This document shows positions 12,134 to 21,676 of a DNA stretch of 64,000 bases, piece after piece. Source of the DNA: Taxillus chinensis (taxonomy: Eukaryota; Streptophyta; Magnoliopsida; Santalales; Loranthaceae); contig JAKCVP010000409.1 in the NCBI GenBank assembly GCA_023512835.1, forward strand, positions 51,804-115,803. Direction: 5' to 3'. How positions within the stretch are numbered: position 1 is the first letter of the stretch; each line of letters starts with the position of its first letter. The notes under the pieces are model-generated. The model worked only from the letters and a program-made list of their open reading frames with translations. It searched no databases and was not told where the DNA came from. A program made the translations under genes and the position numbers.

Positions 12134-13510
12134 TCAGTCCTCGACGCTGTCTGTTGCAGCTGAGCCGTCCTTTGCACTGACCGAGGCTTTCTTGGCTGCC
12201 GCTTCCTCCACCTTCTCGCCTTCAGCGATTTTCGCTTCCTGCACTGACGTCTGGTTGCTTGTGGCCGGTGGCTCAGAAGAAGCTGGCGCTTGCGGCAGTT
12301 CCTTGTCTATGGAAGAAGACGCAAAGTGGGCATGCGGCTCACTTGCACTGGATGCATTATCCTTTGCCGGCAAGGCCGGCGCTTGCTCGAGCGATGGTTT
12401 TGACTTTTCCTGGACAGTGTCTGGGCCTGAGGCAACGGGTTGTTCTGCCGCTTCGATGGCTTTGGCTTCCCTCTCGCTCTGTGGCGAGTCGGGCCCGTCC
12501 CCGCGAAGGGCAGCCTCGAGCTCCTCTGTAGCTCTCCGAAGCATACTAGCGCGGCCCAGATTAGAGGGCTCCGACGCATCTGCTGCACCGCCACCAGTGA
12601 CAGCGGATAAGGCGGGGTGAGCGATTGTGGCGTGTGAGGTAGATTCAACCTTGGGCTCGAAATCATCACCTTCTCCGGGGCGAATGCTATTACTTGTGCG
12701 GGACTGCGATCTGGTTCGCAATGGTTTGGGAGAATGGGGAGAGGTTGCAATCTCTTCTTCGGAGAGGGTCTTTACCTCATCCAGCTCTTCATCGGCCTCG
12801 GCCGCGCTGATGGAGACGGGGTTTGCAGCTGCGGCAGTCTCAGCAGCATCTTTCTGTGGAGCAGGAAGTGATGTTCCTTCGTCAGTAGTGGCGGTTGGCG
12901 GCGAGTGTGCCGTCGCATTTCTGATTGTGTTCTGCTCTGTTTGGGGGTCGTTGACCTCTACTTCCTGCGTAGCAGTCTTTGAGAGGACGGGCAGAGGGGA
13001 CTTGTTGTTCTTACGAGCAGCGGCGGCGGCGGCGGCCTCAACAGCCAATTGACCGTGGGTCTGCTGCAAGGAAGAGGTAGAGATGGCGCTCTTGGCGCTC
13101 TTGATGGAAGCCTTGTCGTTCTCAGCCTCTCTCAGTTTGGTCTCCTGAGCGCTACTGATCTCGGGGGCGGCGTGGACGTAGTGTGGTGTAGGGCCTTTGG
13201 CATCGGCGAGGTGCATCTTGATTTCGCCGTACTCATTCCACTCCTCAACAACGGGAAGGTCGCCGAGTACCATGCCCTCCTTGACCAGGCCAGGGATTTT
13301 CTTGTCGCGCGAACGACGACTCCATAGCTGGCGAGCCTTATCAGTGGTAGCAATGTCGACGACTCTGAAAGGAATGCGATTAGCTTTCAGAATGGTCTCC
13401 ATGCGCGAGGTGGCCGTGATGATGTGTGATGAGCCGGCAGTCAGCGAAGTGAAGAGAAAGAGCTGCGGGGAATCATCGAAATTAAAGTCGGGGTGCTCTG
13501 GGGCGGCCAT
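12134..13510 (-). CDS. SH3BGRL/glutaredoxin-fold domain protein with long disordered tail
   Basis: Single exon, 458 aa. Residues about 14-110 read as an SH3BGR-like thioredoxin-fold domain: LFLFTSLTAGSS, a strand/helix pattern with ILKANRIPFRVVDIATTD, RSRDKKIPGLVKEG, then VVEEWNEYGEIKMHL. The CxxC of true glutaredoxins is absent, as in the SH3BGR family, so it is unlikely to be a redox enzyme. The remaining 340 residues are Ala-, Ser-, Glu- and Pro-rich and predicted disordered. The function of fungal members is not established; a scaffold or adaptor role is inference. It is divergent from the ELMO-domain gene across a 606-bp promoter region. Confidence 0.85.
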   Translation of the reverse strand: MAAPEHPDFNFDDSPQLFLFTSLTAGSSHIITATSRMETILKANRIPFRVVDIATTDKARQLWSRRSRDKKIPGLVKEGMVLGDLPVVEEWNEYGEIKMHLADAKGPTPHYVHAAPEISSAQETKLREAENDKASIKSAKSAISTSSLQQTHGQLAVEAAAAAAARKNNKSPLPVLSKTATQEVEVNDPQTEQNTIRNATAHSPPTATTDEGTSLPAPQKDAAETAAAANPVSISAAEADEELDEVKTLSEEEIATSPHSPKPLRTRSQSRTSNSIRPGEGDDFEPKVESTSHATIAHPALSAVTGGGAADASEPSNLGRASMLRRATEELEAALRGDGPDSPQSEREAKAIEAAEQPVASGPDTVQEKSKPSLEQAPALPAKDNASSASEPHAHFASSSIDKELPQAPASSEPPATSNQTSVQEAKIAEGEKVEEAAAKKASVSAKDGSAATDSVED

Positions 13511-13930
13511 ATCGATTGCTTGCCAAGGCAGTCGGCGGAGCGAAGAGGGGTCGGCGGAGAATACCAGGAGGCAGCAGTCGGCGAAGGGGCGGGGCGGAAG
13601 AGGAAGGAGCGAACAGACGGATGGAAGGGCAGGTAGGAAAAGAGAGAGGGAGGGAGGGAGAAGGAGAGAGAGAGAGAGGGCGGATGATGATCAATGATGA
13701 AAGAGCAGTAGTGGAAGTGGAGCCTAGGTAGGTAATGTTTGGTTTGTCGAGGTAGCGAGCCGTGCGAGCATGTCAGGTCCACAGCGCGAGGTGATGGGAA
13801 CCTCAATCAAGGGACGGCGGCCGAGGGTGCCCCAGTAGGCACGCTCTAGCTGCCCGACAGCCGCCTCTCTGTGATGATAATGTCCGCAGAGTGCAATTAG
13901 CCAATGCGTACTTGAGAGATGCGTGTCACG

Positions 13931-13958
13931 GCTGCTGCTGCTGCTGCTGCTGCTGCTG
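13931..13958 (+). repeat. (GCT)9 microsatellite
   Basis: Nine GCT units followed by GCGG, about 160 bp upstream of the ELMO gene start. It is a likely length-variable locus. Confidence 0.9.
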
Positions 13959-14020
13959 CGGACCATCTGTCTGACAGTCGCAGCCGTCGTCGACGAGCCA
14001 CATGCAGAGAGCGCCATCGC

Positions 14021-14041
14021 CATCATCATCATCATCATCAT
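14021..14041 (+). repeat. (CAT)7 microsatellite
   Basis: Seven CAT units, about 75 bp upstream of the ELMO gene start. Confidence 0.9.
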
Positions 14042-14116
14042 CACCAGTCGCCGGACGCGACGCCCGCCCTGCGCTAGTGCCCTGCCACTAAAGTTTCCCC
14101 AGAACCATCGTCAGCA

Positions 14117-16519
14117 ATGACTTCCTCTCCTCTGCTCTCCGTACAGATACCCAACTCCGACTTCCAATGGCCGCCTGACCGCTGGCTCACCCCTGCGCGC
14201 GACTCCAGCCCGCGCTTCCTCGCCCCCTCTCTCCCTCCTCGCCTCCCCGCAAGCAACATGACCTCCCGCTACCCCTCGTCGCGTCCGGCCACAGCGCGTG
14301 CCCCCATCGATGACAGCCCGCAGCCCACCCTCACTCCGCGCGAGATCGTCCTGCGCCTGCGCGACCCAAAGGAGGCGTCGCAGAGGCTCGCCATATTCAA
14401 GCTGCAAGATCTCATAGGCGACCCCTCCTTCGCTGATCAGTTCGCCGCTGAAGATGGCCTGCCCGAGCTGCGCAGGCTCATCCTCAACACAAAGGGCAAC
14501 ATGCTCGCCTACGCCCTGGTCTGTCTATCCAACCTGCTTGCTGTAGATCAGGGATGGTCCATTATTGCTCAAGACGAAGACAGACGTGTAAGCATCTCCC
14601 CTTTGGGAAGTCCGAGAATTCACAGAACTAATGCCCTCCGCGACAAGATTGTCGATCTAGTCCTCAACCCATCCCTCAATGTTCAGAGAGCTGCCATGAA
14701 CGTGCTTCTGCACATCGTCGCCAAGCCGGCCGAGGAGAACGGCCCCTTCGACCACACTGCCATCATTGACTCACACGTCAACAACGCGCAGCCTCTCTTC
14801 TACGACTCTCTTGTCACTTTCCTGTCCTCTCCCGACCACGGCTTGTGCTCCGTCGCCCTCTCACTCATCAATGCCTTCATTCGCAAGGCCTTTCTAGCCC
14901 CCGACGTCTCGCATTGGTCCAAATTCGTCAGAAGATTGCAAGGCCTGGGCCTCGATCGTTCCATCTACTCCCTCATGCAGGGTTCCGGCATCGAAAGTCT
15001 TGCTCAACCCTTGCTCGAGTACCAGTCTCTAAGCAAGATCCTTCTTCGTAATTGGAGACGAATTCCCTTTGAAATTCAGCGCAACGAACACCGCCAGTTG
15101 CTCAACAGCGTCATTATGGCCAGTAGATCATCACGAAGCTACCCTCCCGACGATGGCGAAGACAGATCGAAATACTGGGCTGAGATTGGTCTTCATGACA
15201 GGAATCCTTCCGACGCGTTCGTTGAGACTGGCTACCTTGGTATTCTCGACCTTCTCGAGTTTGCGAGACATGACGAGGAAGCTTTCCAGCGTCTCATGCT
15301 GGAGCAGTCCAAGAGAGCCCCCATACAGCGCTGTCCCCTCGCAAAGGCATCACTTGCCGTCACTTCCATTCTATATGCCCATTTCGAGATTCACTATGCC
15401 ACCGACGAGCCTAACTACATTGCACAGGACACGCGCATTCACTACGACCAGATTTTCAAGCCTCATCTGCTTCAGTGGAATCGACTGCACATAGCAGGTG
15501 TGCTCGCCTTCATTCGACTCTGGTCCAGCACGAATGCCGAAGCAGATGATTTTGTACGCGTTCAAGAGCTGGTTCGCGTCCTCGTCGAACAAGTTGTTTC
15601 GCTTGCCACTAGGACCAAAGATATCAATAAAATTGAGGATGACATGGGCCGATACTCTGTGCAGCAGCTCCGCGAACTGCAAATGTCGCTGTTGGAAATG
15701 ACTCACGACGAAGCTCTGGGCCCGCACGTTCGTCAGGTTCGTGAGGACCTACGGCAGGAAGCAGTTTCTTTTATGAAGGAACAACGCATCCGTTGTATGC
15801 TCAAAGGTACATGGTTCCCTACACTGTCAGCAGAGAATGTCTTCTCTCAACCAAGTGCATGGCGCTTTGCTCGCCTCTCCCACAATCGACGCTGGCTACA
15901 TTACGATGACTTTCCTGCCAAAATGCCGACTGGTCAGGAACCATCTCTCGATGCCCTTGACCTAAGGCTCGACCTTGGAAGTCTAACCAGCGTGACGAGC
16001 AGCCGTCAGCCTGACACCTGGCAGCAGGAGAATCCTGAAGCAGCAAATCCTCAGAGCCCTCTCACCAGTAATCCCACAGGACCACCATTCAGCAATGAGC
16101 TACACGAGATCACCCTACACGGTTACATTCCCGAGCCGGCAGCGCCTTCGATGAAGCCACGCAGAGGTCCACCACACGCTCGCACGGGATCTTCGTCTAC
16201 TGCTGGAACGCGCAACCAGACTAACGAAAACCGAAAGGAGGTTCCACTGCTCACTCTGCACGCTACGAGTGACAAGAGCATGAGCGAGTGGTTCGATGGT
16301 CTGTTAATGCTTCTTGACGAGGCGCCCGCGACCAAGGAAACGGAGAAGTGTGTATCATTCATCGCCGACTATGGTCTGAAGCTGCGGCTGCTCAACGTTC
16401 GCGACGAAGAAGTCTTGGGTGGGATTGGTGGGGTGGGAAGAAAGTATGGCAAAGAAGTGGTGGTACCATCACGGGAAGGAGTAGATGACGACTTCTTCTA
16501 CGATGTTGGCGGGGACTAG
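14117..16519 (+). CDS. ELMO/CED-12 family protein, likely Rac-GEF partner
   Basis: Single exon, 800 aa. The N-terminal half (residues about 75-290) is armadillo-like, with repeated helical segments such as LVLNPSLNVQRAAMNVLLHIVAK. An ELMO domain follows at about 350-450, marked by YWAEIGLHDRNPSDAFVETGYLGILDLLEF. A PH-like region then begins with MLKGTWFP and ends in the segment around SMSEWFDGLLMLLDEA. This domain order is that of ELMO proteins, which bind DOCK-type exchange factors to activate Rac. In filamentous fungi this would act in polarised growth (family knowledge; the partner is not in the window). Met48 (14258) is a good alternative start, because the conserved part follows soon after and the preceding 47 residues look non-conserved. 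Confidence 0.88.
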   Translation: MTSSPLLSVQIPNSDFQWPPDRWLTPARDSSPRFLAPSLPPRLPASNMTSRYPSSRPATARAPIDDSPQPTLTPREIVLRLRDPKEASQRLAIFKLQDLIGDPSFADQFAAEDGLPELRRLILNTKGNMLAYALVCLSNLLAVDQGWSIIAQDEDRRVSISPLGSPRIHRTNALRDKIVDLVLNPSLNVQRAAMNVLLHIVAKPAEENGPFDHTAIIDSHVNNAQPLFYDSLVTFLSSPDHGLCSVALSLINAFIRKAFLAPDVSHWSKFVRRLQGLGLDRSIYSLMQGSGIESLAQPLLEYQSLSKILLRNWRRIPFEIQRNEHRQLLNSVIMASRSSRSYPPDDGEDRSKYWAEIGLHDRNPSDAFVETGYLGILDLLEFARHDEEAFQRLMLEQSKRAPIQRCPLAKASLAVTSILYAHFEIHYATDEPNYIAQDTRIHYDQIFKPHLLQWNRLHIAGVLAFIRLWSSTNAEADDFVRVQELVRVLVEQVVSLATRTKDINKIEDDMGRYSVQQLRELQMSLLEMTHDEALGPHVRQVREDLRQEAVSFMKEQRIRCMLKGTWFPTLSAENVFSQPSAWRFARLSHNRRWLHYDDFPAKMPTGQEPSLDALDLRLDLGSLTSVTSSRQPDTWQQENPEAANPQSPLTSNPTGPPFSNELHEITLHGYIPEPAAPSMKPRRGPPHARTGSSSTAGTRNQTNENRKEVPLLTLHATSDKSMSEWFDGLLMLLDEAPATKETEKCVSFIADYGLKLRLLNVRDEEVLGGIGGVGRKYGKEVVVPSREGVDDDFFYDVGGD

Positions 16520-16876
16520 ACCTGCTGCATTTTTTCCTTTCCTTTTCTCGCCACGGCATGGTAATGCTCAGGCAAACGACGCTGATGATACTGTACGATG
16601 TTGGCGGCGTTCGGGGGAGCCATCACTTGTTTGAATAGACCTTGGCTCGGATCGAGGCGAAAGCACGTGCTGCAATGAAGCGAGCGGGCGTAGATTTCAT
16701 GCTGTAACATATATTGATACCACTGTACGCACGCAAAGGCGGCTGGACTGTCGTGCAGAAGTAATTTCACATTCACATCTCTCATCATTACCCAAGGTAC
16801 CTACCTACCTAGGTCGGTAGGTAGGTAGGTAGATGCTGGCCTAGGTTGCTTGCTCAAATTGCTTGCTCTACAATTG
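16520..16876. other. Convergent intergenic region with CCTA repeat
   Basis: About 357 bp between the 3' ends of the ELMO and methyltransferase genes. It contains an imperfect palindromic CCTA/TAGG tetranucleotide block at 16796-16832. Nothing else was recognised. Confidence 0.5.
16796..16832. repeat. Palindromic CCTA/TAGG tetranucleotide block
   Basis: Three CCTA-type units, then AGGTCGG, then four GGTA-type units. The two arms are complementary and could form a hairpin. Related blocks occur at 36113-36143, 40777-40801, 51064-51083 and 63625-63650. Confidence 0.85.
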
Positions 16877-19357
16877 CTACTTTCGGCACCATCCTCTGCC
16901 GACCCTCCAGCCCCATCTGCCCTCTCCTTCACGTCCGGCATTCTCTAATGCGCCGGCAACACCGTCGAGCACGCGTGCTTTGCCAACGCCAGCCTCAGTC
17001 TGCGTGGACGCCATCCATCGCTCCCACATTACACTCCCAACCATGCCGGTGAGTGCTTCAACACCCTGTCTCTCGTCCGCCTTTGAGCACAGCGCCATAT
17101 TCACAATTACCTGCTCTTTTGCACCTTTAAAGCCAGCACCGTCAAGACGCGATAGGTTACTGACAGAAGGAATAGGATCATACCGCAGCGTGGTAAGCAA
17201 TGATAAAAAACTCGATGCACGCGCCGCAAGTGGAGCGGGAACCTCCTTCTCCGCCTGCTGTGCCCCAGCATGCTGCGCGGGCAGTGGAAGTGGCAGAATC
17301 GATGCATCCAGCGTCTCGTAGGAAAAGACACCGCCCGGTTTCAGGACTCTATAGACCTCGCGGAGCGTCAATGCCCACTCGTCTTCGCCTTCTGCGTGGC
17401 CAAATGGACCGTTACCCTGGACGCGGAGAAGCGAGTGCAGGGTTCTTGCGGAGACGACGTCGAATTCGCCATCGGCAAAGGGCAGAGACCACGGTGCACT
17501 AGCACAAACAACGCGGTGGTTTGAGGGGCCCCGGTGATTTTCCCATGGCTTGGCCTCGGAGGGACCGGCGACGACCACCGTAGTGACTGTGATGTGCCGT
17601 GACTCCCAGGCGACGGCCCAGGCCCAATCCGCTGTTGGCTGACCAGCAAGGTCAAGAATTTTGGGTGCAGCGCAGTTTGAAAGAGCCTTGTCTGCAACTG
17701 ATGGAAGAAGTCGGCCTTGAGCGAGGAAACGAGACGCTTGCAAGGTCCAGAGATTGAGCTGAATCTGAGACTGAGCCGCACGCTCCCGGTCTGCGACTGC
17801 ACATGCAAGGCGTTTTGCCTCAAGAACCGGATCGGCTGGGTTGGCTGGTAGAGATGCAGACATTCCCTGGGACTGAGGGATGGAACGTGGGGGAGGTGGC
17901 ACAGTGAATGCCGACATGAGCTGGCGAAGATGCTGAGCGTGAAGATAGCGACGTTGAGTAGTCAAAGCGTCGAGGCGAAGATGGCGCTGAGTGAAGGCTG
18001 TGGCCGTGGGTGTATTATGAAGGAAGTGCTGGAAAGCGTGGTAAAAAAGAGGATCCGCTATATGCTTGGGAGGTGGAGGCGGGGGTGGCAAGCACTTTGC
18101 TGTTGGAGGTGTTCGCTGAGGAGGTGGACCGGGGGTAGTGCGAGCCTTGATGGTTGCGTATTGTGTCTTGATCTCATCTGGAGAAGAGGTCGTTGGATTT
18201 GTATTGGTGAATGCAGCAAGATAGGAAGATTGCGCATTCAGCCATAACGAAGTGCGAGAGAGATTGTTGGATGCGGTTTGCGCGAGACTTGCCTCGTAGT
18301 TTGAGTCATACTCATAGACGCGGTCAGCAGGTATCACAAGCTCGTCCACTATGGGTGTTTGTGGCATATCGTGAGAATCGCGTCGCGCAGTCGGAGGTCC
18401 TGAGGCAGTGGGAGCAGGCAGTGTGATGACGCGCTCAACGATGCGGCTTTCAGCACGATCAAAGGGGACACTGTAGAAATGCTCGGCTGTACTGGTGGAC
18501 GGCACATCCGGTTGCAAAGATCCCCATAATTGCTTAACAGGCGATGCCAACGATGCGAAGAAGCCACCGGGGGATGGGACGCTTATGGCAGAGATGGGTT
18601 CAATAGCAGAGCAAGGCTCTTCGAAGAGATCCTTACCCTCAAAGACGACGTTGATGTTGAGACCACGATCTTGCATTTCACCCATCTGCTGAGATGCCAG
18701 CTCGATAGGGTGCTCTTCTTCTGAGACAGCATCGTCATAAGAAATTTGCTGCAAGGTGTTCAAGGCCTGTGGGTGAAGCTGTAAAGGCATATCCCATTGC
18801 TCCTCTTCGTCGGGACGAGAGCTAGCTGGAGTGTTCGGACTCATGCTAGCCAATTCATCTGAAGTCAAACTTCCAGCCAATGATGGCGTGGCGCTCTTGC
18901 TAGGAATCTGAAGGGTCTGTGTAGCCAATTGCAGCAATGCTTGAGGAGACAAGGGTGTTGTCTTGCCGCCAGCAGCTACTTGGGCAGCTTGTGCAGCCCG
19001 GAGCTTCTGGATGGACGGCCAGCCAGAAGGTGATGTAGGGATCACCAATGACGGTACACGGGGGGCTCTGGATCTTGGCTTGACATTAAGATTCTTCTTG
19101 ATTGAGTTGGAGATTCTGATGGGCACCATGACTGAGTCGTCGTCGGAGACATCGTAGAGCGAGTTGAAACTCGAGACGCTGCCTCTTCTTGAGTCGGCAC
19201 ACTTTGGCGTGGGGTGGTCATCTTCAACCTCTTCGGTTGAAGTTTGTGGCAGTCGAACCAGAAATGGGGCTGCCCGTCTCTTCTTGGTGACCAAATTAGA
19301 TGCATTTTGGCGACCGACCCGCGGAGGCTGATATGCGGTTGCTGGGAGGGTGCTCAT
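16877..19357 (-). CDS. SAM-dependent methyltransferase with long disordered N-terminus
   Basis: Single exon, 826 aa. The C-terminal 280 residues read as a class I methyltransferase: motif I region ILDLAGQPTADWAWAVAWE, then SLPFADGEFDVVSARTLHSLL, then the hallmark LREVYRVLKPGGVFSYETLD (Methyltransf_11 type). The first 450 residues are Ser/Pro/Ala-rich with a poly-Pro run (CLPPPPPPPKH), probably disordered. Motif I lacks the usual GxGxG (it reads LAGQPTADWAW), so SAM binding may be atypical. The substrate is unknown; I recall large fungal proteins of this layout without a function. ATG 19357 is the first in-frame ATG; the frame upstream starts only at a TTG. Confidence 0.82.
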   Translation of the reverse strand: MSTLPATAYQPPRVGRQNASNLVTKKRRAAPFLVRLPQTSTEEVEDDHPTPKCADSRRGSVSSFNSLYDVSDDDSVMVPIRISNSIKKNLNVKPRSRAPRVPSLVIPTSPSGWPSIQKLRAAQAAQVAAGGKTTPLSPQALLQLATQTLQIPSKSATPSLAGSLTSDELASMSPNTPASSRPDEEEQWDMPLQLHPQALNTLQQISYDDAVSEEEHPIELASQQMGEMQDRGLNINVVFEGKDLFEEPCSAIEPISAISVPSPGGFFASLASPVKQLWGSLQPDVPSTSTAEHFYSVPFDRAESRIVERVITLPAPTASGPPTARRDSHDMPQTPIVDELVIPADRVYEYDSNYEASLAQTASNNLSRTSLWLNAQSSYLAAFTNTNPTTSSPDEIKTQYATIKARTTPGPPPQRTPPTAKCLPPPPPPPKHIADPLFYHAFQHFLHNTPTATAFTQRHLRLDALTTQRRYLHAQHLRQLMSAFTVPPPPRSIPQSQGMSASLPANPADPVLEAKRLACAVADRERAAQSQIQLNLWTLQASRFLAQGRLLPSVADKALSNCAAPKILDLAGQPTADWAWAVAWESRHITVTTVVVAGPSEAKPWENHRGPSNHRVVCASAPWSLPFADGEFDVVSARTLHSLLRVQGNGPFGHAEGEDEWALTLREVYRVLKPGGVFSYETLDASILPLPLPAQHAGAQQAEKEVPAPLAARASSFLSLLTTLRYDPIPSVSNLSRLDGAGFKGAKEQVIVNMALCSKADERQGVEALTGMVGSVMWERWMASTQTEAGVGKARVLDGVAGALENAGREGEGRWGWRVGRGWCRK

Positions 19358-20423
19358 AATGGCGAAGTGTGGATAGAAAAGAGTGAGAAAGTGTACAGTC
19401 AAACGAAGATCCGATCAACGGATGGCGAGAGGGGTTTAGAGGAAGGGCACCGGGACGAAGAGGAAGGAGAGGATAAGGGAAATCTCGATCAACGAGAATT
19501 TCAAACACAAAACGCAGCAAGTAGTATTGGAAGATAGCTCGAGGCAAGACTTGCTGACACACGGCCGGTGAAGGATCATATACGACTAGGTAGACGCCCT
19601 GCTAGAGAGCACGGACGGCGAATGGGCCAGGTCTGAGCCATGCGGTGGCAGCATAGTGGTAGCCGTAAGATGACGATTTGCCAGAGGCCAATTGCAGGGA
19701 GTGTTGAGGGATGTCGAGGGCCAGTGGTTTGATATGAGGTTCGGTGTAGCCGCCGGGCAGAGGCCCAATCACATGGAGCGTAGCCGCAAGCAGATAAACT
19801 GGGCGCCTACCAGAATAGAGGTCCCGTAGAGAAGCGGGAAATAGACTTGGCATGCAGCGACAGGCATCAGCGTAATCTCAAAATGATAGTGAGGATTCTG
19901 GCCATGCATTCGGCGTGCAAACCGTCCATGCAACTGCGCAGAAAAGCAGCACTCACCGGAGGTGGAGAGTAGAGAGATCGGTGCGTCGGTCAACGCTTCG
20001 GGCCGAGTGGCCGACTGCCCGCTAGCGTCCCGCAGTCTGTCGTCCGGTGCGGCCACGAAGGCCTCAGTCTGGACGTCGGCGATCTCAGAAGGGCTGTCTC
20101 CTGACGTGCCCAGAAGTACACACGTAAGCCGGCAATGCGATTGTCGGACGGCACCCTTCCAACCCCCAGTGCCCCTCGTACTGTGAGCTCAAAGGGTCAG
20201 TTGTGTGAACGCTGCTTTTTAGGTGACAGAGACTGCGCACCGCGAGGCTCTTTTGTTGAGTGCACCACTGTGCCGTCGGCTCACTTTCCATTCCTGCTGA
20301 CACACTTTTGAAACAGTAAGGTGAAGCAGCAGCTCACGTATGCCAGCCGGCAGATAAAACTGAGCTGCTCGTCTGTATCAGTCCGTCAGCTGGTCCGCAG
20401 AACCAGAATAGCCACGTTCCACC
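19358..20423. other. Divergent intergenic region
   Basis: About 1.07 kb between the divergent methyltransferase and ribulose-phosphate epimerase genes. Open frames are under 105 codons and overlap on both strands with no motifs. It presumably holds two promoters. Confidence 0.4.
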
Positions 20424-21676
20424 ATGCCTCAAGCGTGAGTCAGACTGGCTCTGTCCCTTGCAGACTCGACCCGCTAATTCCACCCCTCAGCATCATCAAC
20501 CCGTCGCTGTATGTGCCAGCACTGCCGAGCGACCACGAATGTTCATGGCTCACTTTCTCTCAGCCTTGCGGCCGACTTTTCGAATCTCGGTCAAGTGAGC
20601 CCTTCATGTATGACCAGCTTGGCCACATTTACTAACGCTACATGCCCGTAGGAATGTAAGATGACTATGGAGCGGGGAGCGGACTGGTACGTTGACACTG
20701 GCAGTCACCACACCCTAGCCGTGCAGATTGCTGAAGGTCACTTACAGGCTCCATGTCGATATTGTATGGCAATCAACGAAGCGGGCAAGCAAGGTCTTCT
20801 ACCCACGCTAACCGAGACCTAGATGGACGGTCACTTTGTACCCAACATGACTTTTGGCTCAGCCGCTGTGATTGGGATCAGAGGCTTCGTTGACCGTCCG
20901 AAAGAAGCCATGGGTCGAGGAACCTTTGATTGCCACATGATGGTCGCAGAGGTATGTCTACCCTGCACGCGGACCGCTGGCTGCGCCGACCACTGATCCC
21001 CTAGTTATAGCCTCACATCTGGGTCAAGGAGTTCAAGAAGGCTGGCTGCGATCTTTTCACGTTCCACTATGAAGCAGCCTTGGGATCGACAGCAGCAGAA
21101 ACGCCCGGCACCCAAGACGACTGTCCGAGGAAGACCGATCCCAAGGACATGATCAAATACATTCACGAGTCTGGTATGGCGGCTGGCATTGCCATCAAAC
21201 CGAAGACAGACGTCGACGTATTATGGGACATTCTTGAGAGTCCAAATGAGATAGAGAGACCAGACGTAAGTATCCATGGCCATGGAGGAGCCGTCCTGCC
21301 TCTCTCTCTCTCTCTCTCTCTTGCCGCGACAATGATACTGACGCAACCCGCACAGATGGTTTTGATCATGACGGTCGAACCTGGTTTCGGTGGTCAAAAA
21401 TTCATGCCCCACGTGCTACCCAAAGTCAAAGCGTTGCGCGACAAGTATCCCGAGCTCCACATTGAGGTGGACGGAGGTCTGTCAGAGAAGACCGTGGGAG
21501 CAGCGGCAGACGCGGGCGCAAACGTGATTGTTGCGGGATCCGCAGTATTTGGTGCGAGGGACCCGGCCGATGTGATCAGAAAGCTGAGAGCAGCGGTGGA
21601 GAAGAGATATGCACCTATATCTGATGTCATTGAAGCGGCGGACACCGCGCAACAAGAGGAGAAATTGCAGCAGTAG
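20424..21676 (+). CDS. RPE1: Ribulose-phosphate 3-epimerase
   Basis: Eight exons: 20424-20434, 20491-20508, 20564-20594, 20652-20686, 20748-20763, 20823-20951, 21011-21265, 21356-21676; 271 aa. It interconverts ribulose 5-phosphate and xylulose 5-phosphate in the non-oxidative pentose phosphate pathway (cytosol, metal-dependent TIM barrel). Family motifs assemble only across the introns: [31 protein letters not shown] (catalytic Asp, metal His), [31 protein letters not shown], and [12 protein letters not shown]. Every junction preserves phase and uses GT-AG; branch-like CTAAC is visible in several introns. Four of the first five exons are 11-35 nt. The intron before exon 8 carries a (TC)n run (21299-21321). 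Length fits the family plus about 30 residues. Confidence 0.95.
21299..21321 (+). repeat. (TC)n run inside RPE1 intron 7
   Basis: An uninterrupted TC dinucleotide run upstream of the 3' splice site at 21355. It could act as an extended polypyrimidine tract and is likely length-variable. Confidence 0.85.

Larger units (their letters stand above)
13511..14116. promoter_or_regulatory. Shared divergent promoter region with purine tract and triplet repeats
   Basis: 606 bp between divergent SH3BGRL-domain and ELMO genes. It contains a long GA/GGGA purine tract (about 13641-13682), which is a CT-rich tract on the SH3BGRL coding strand about 130 bp upstream of its ATG, as is common in fungal promoters. 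It also has a (GCT)9 run at 13931-13958 and a (CAT)7 run at 14021-14041. Regulation by these tracts is inference. Confidence 0.5.
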
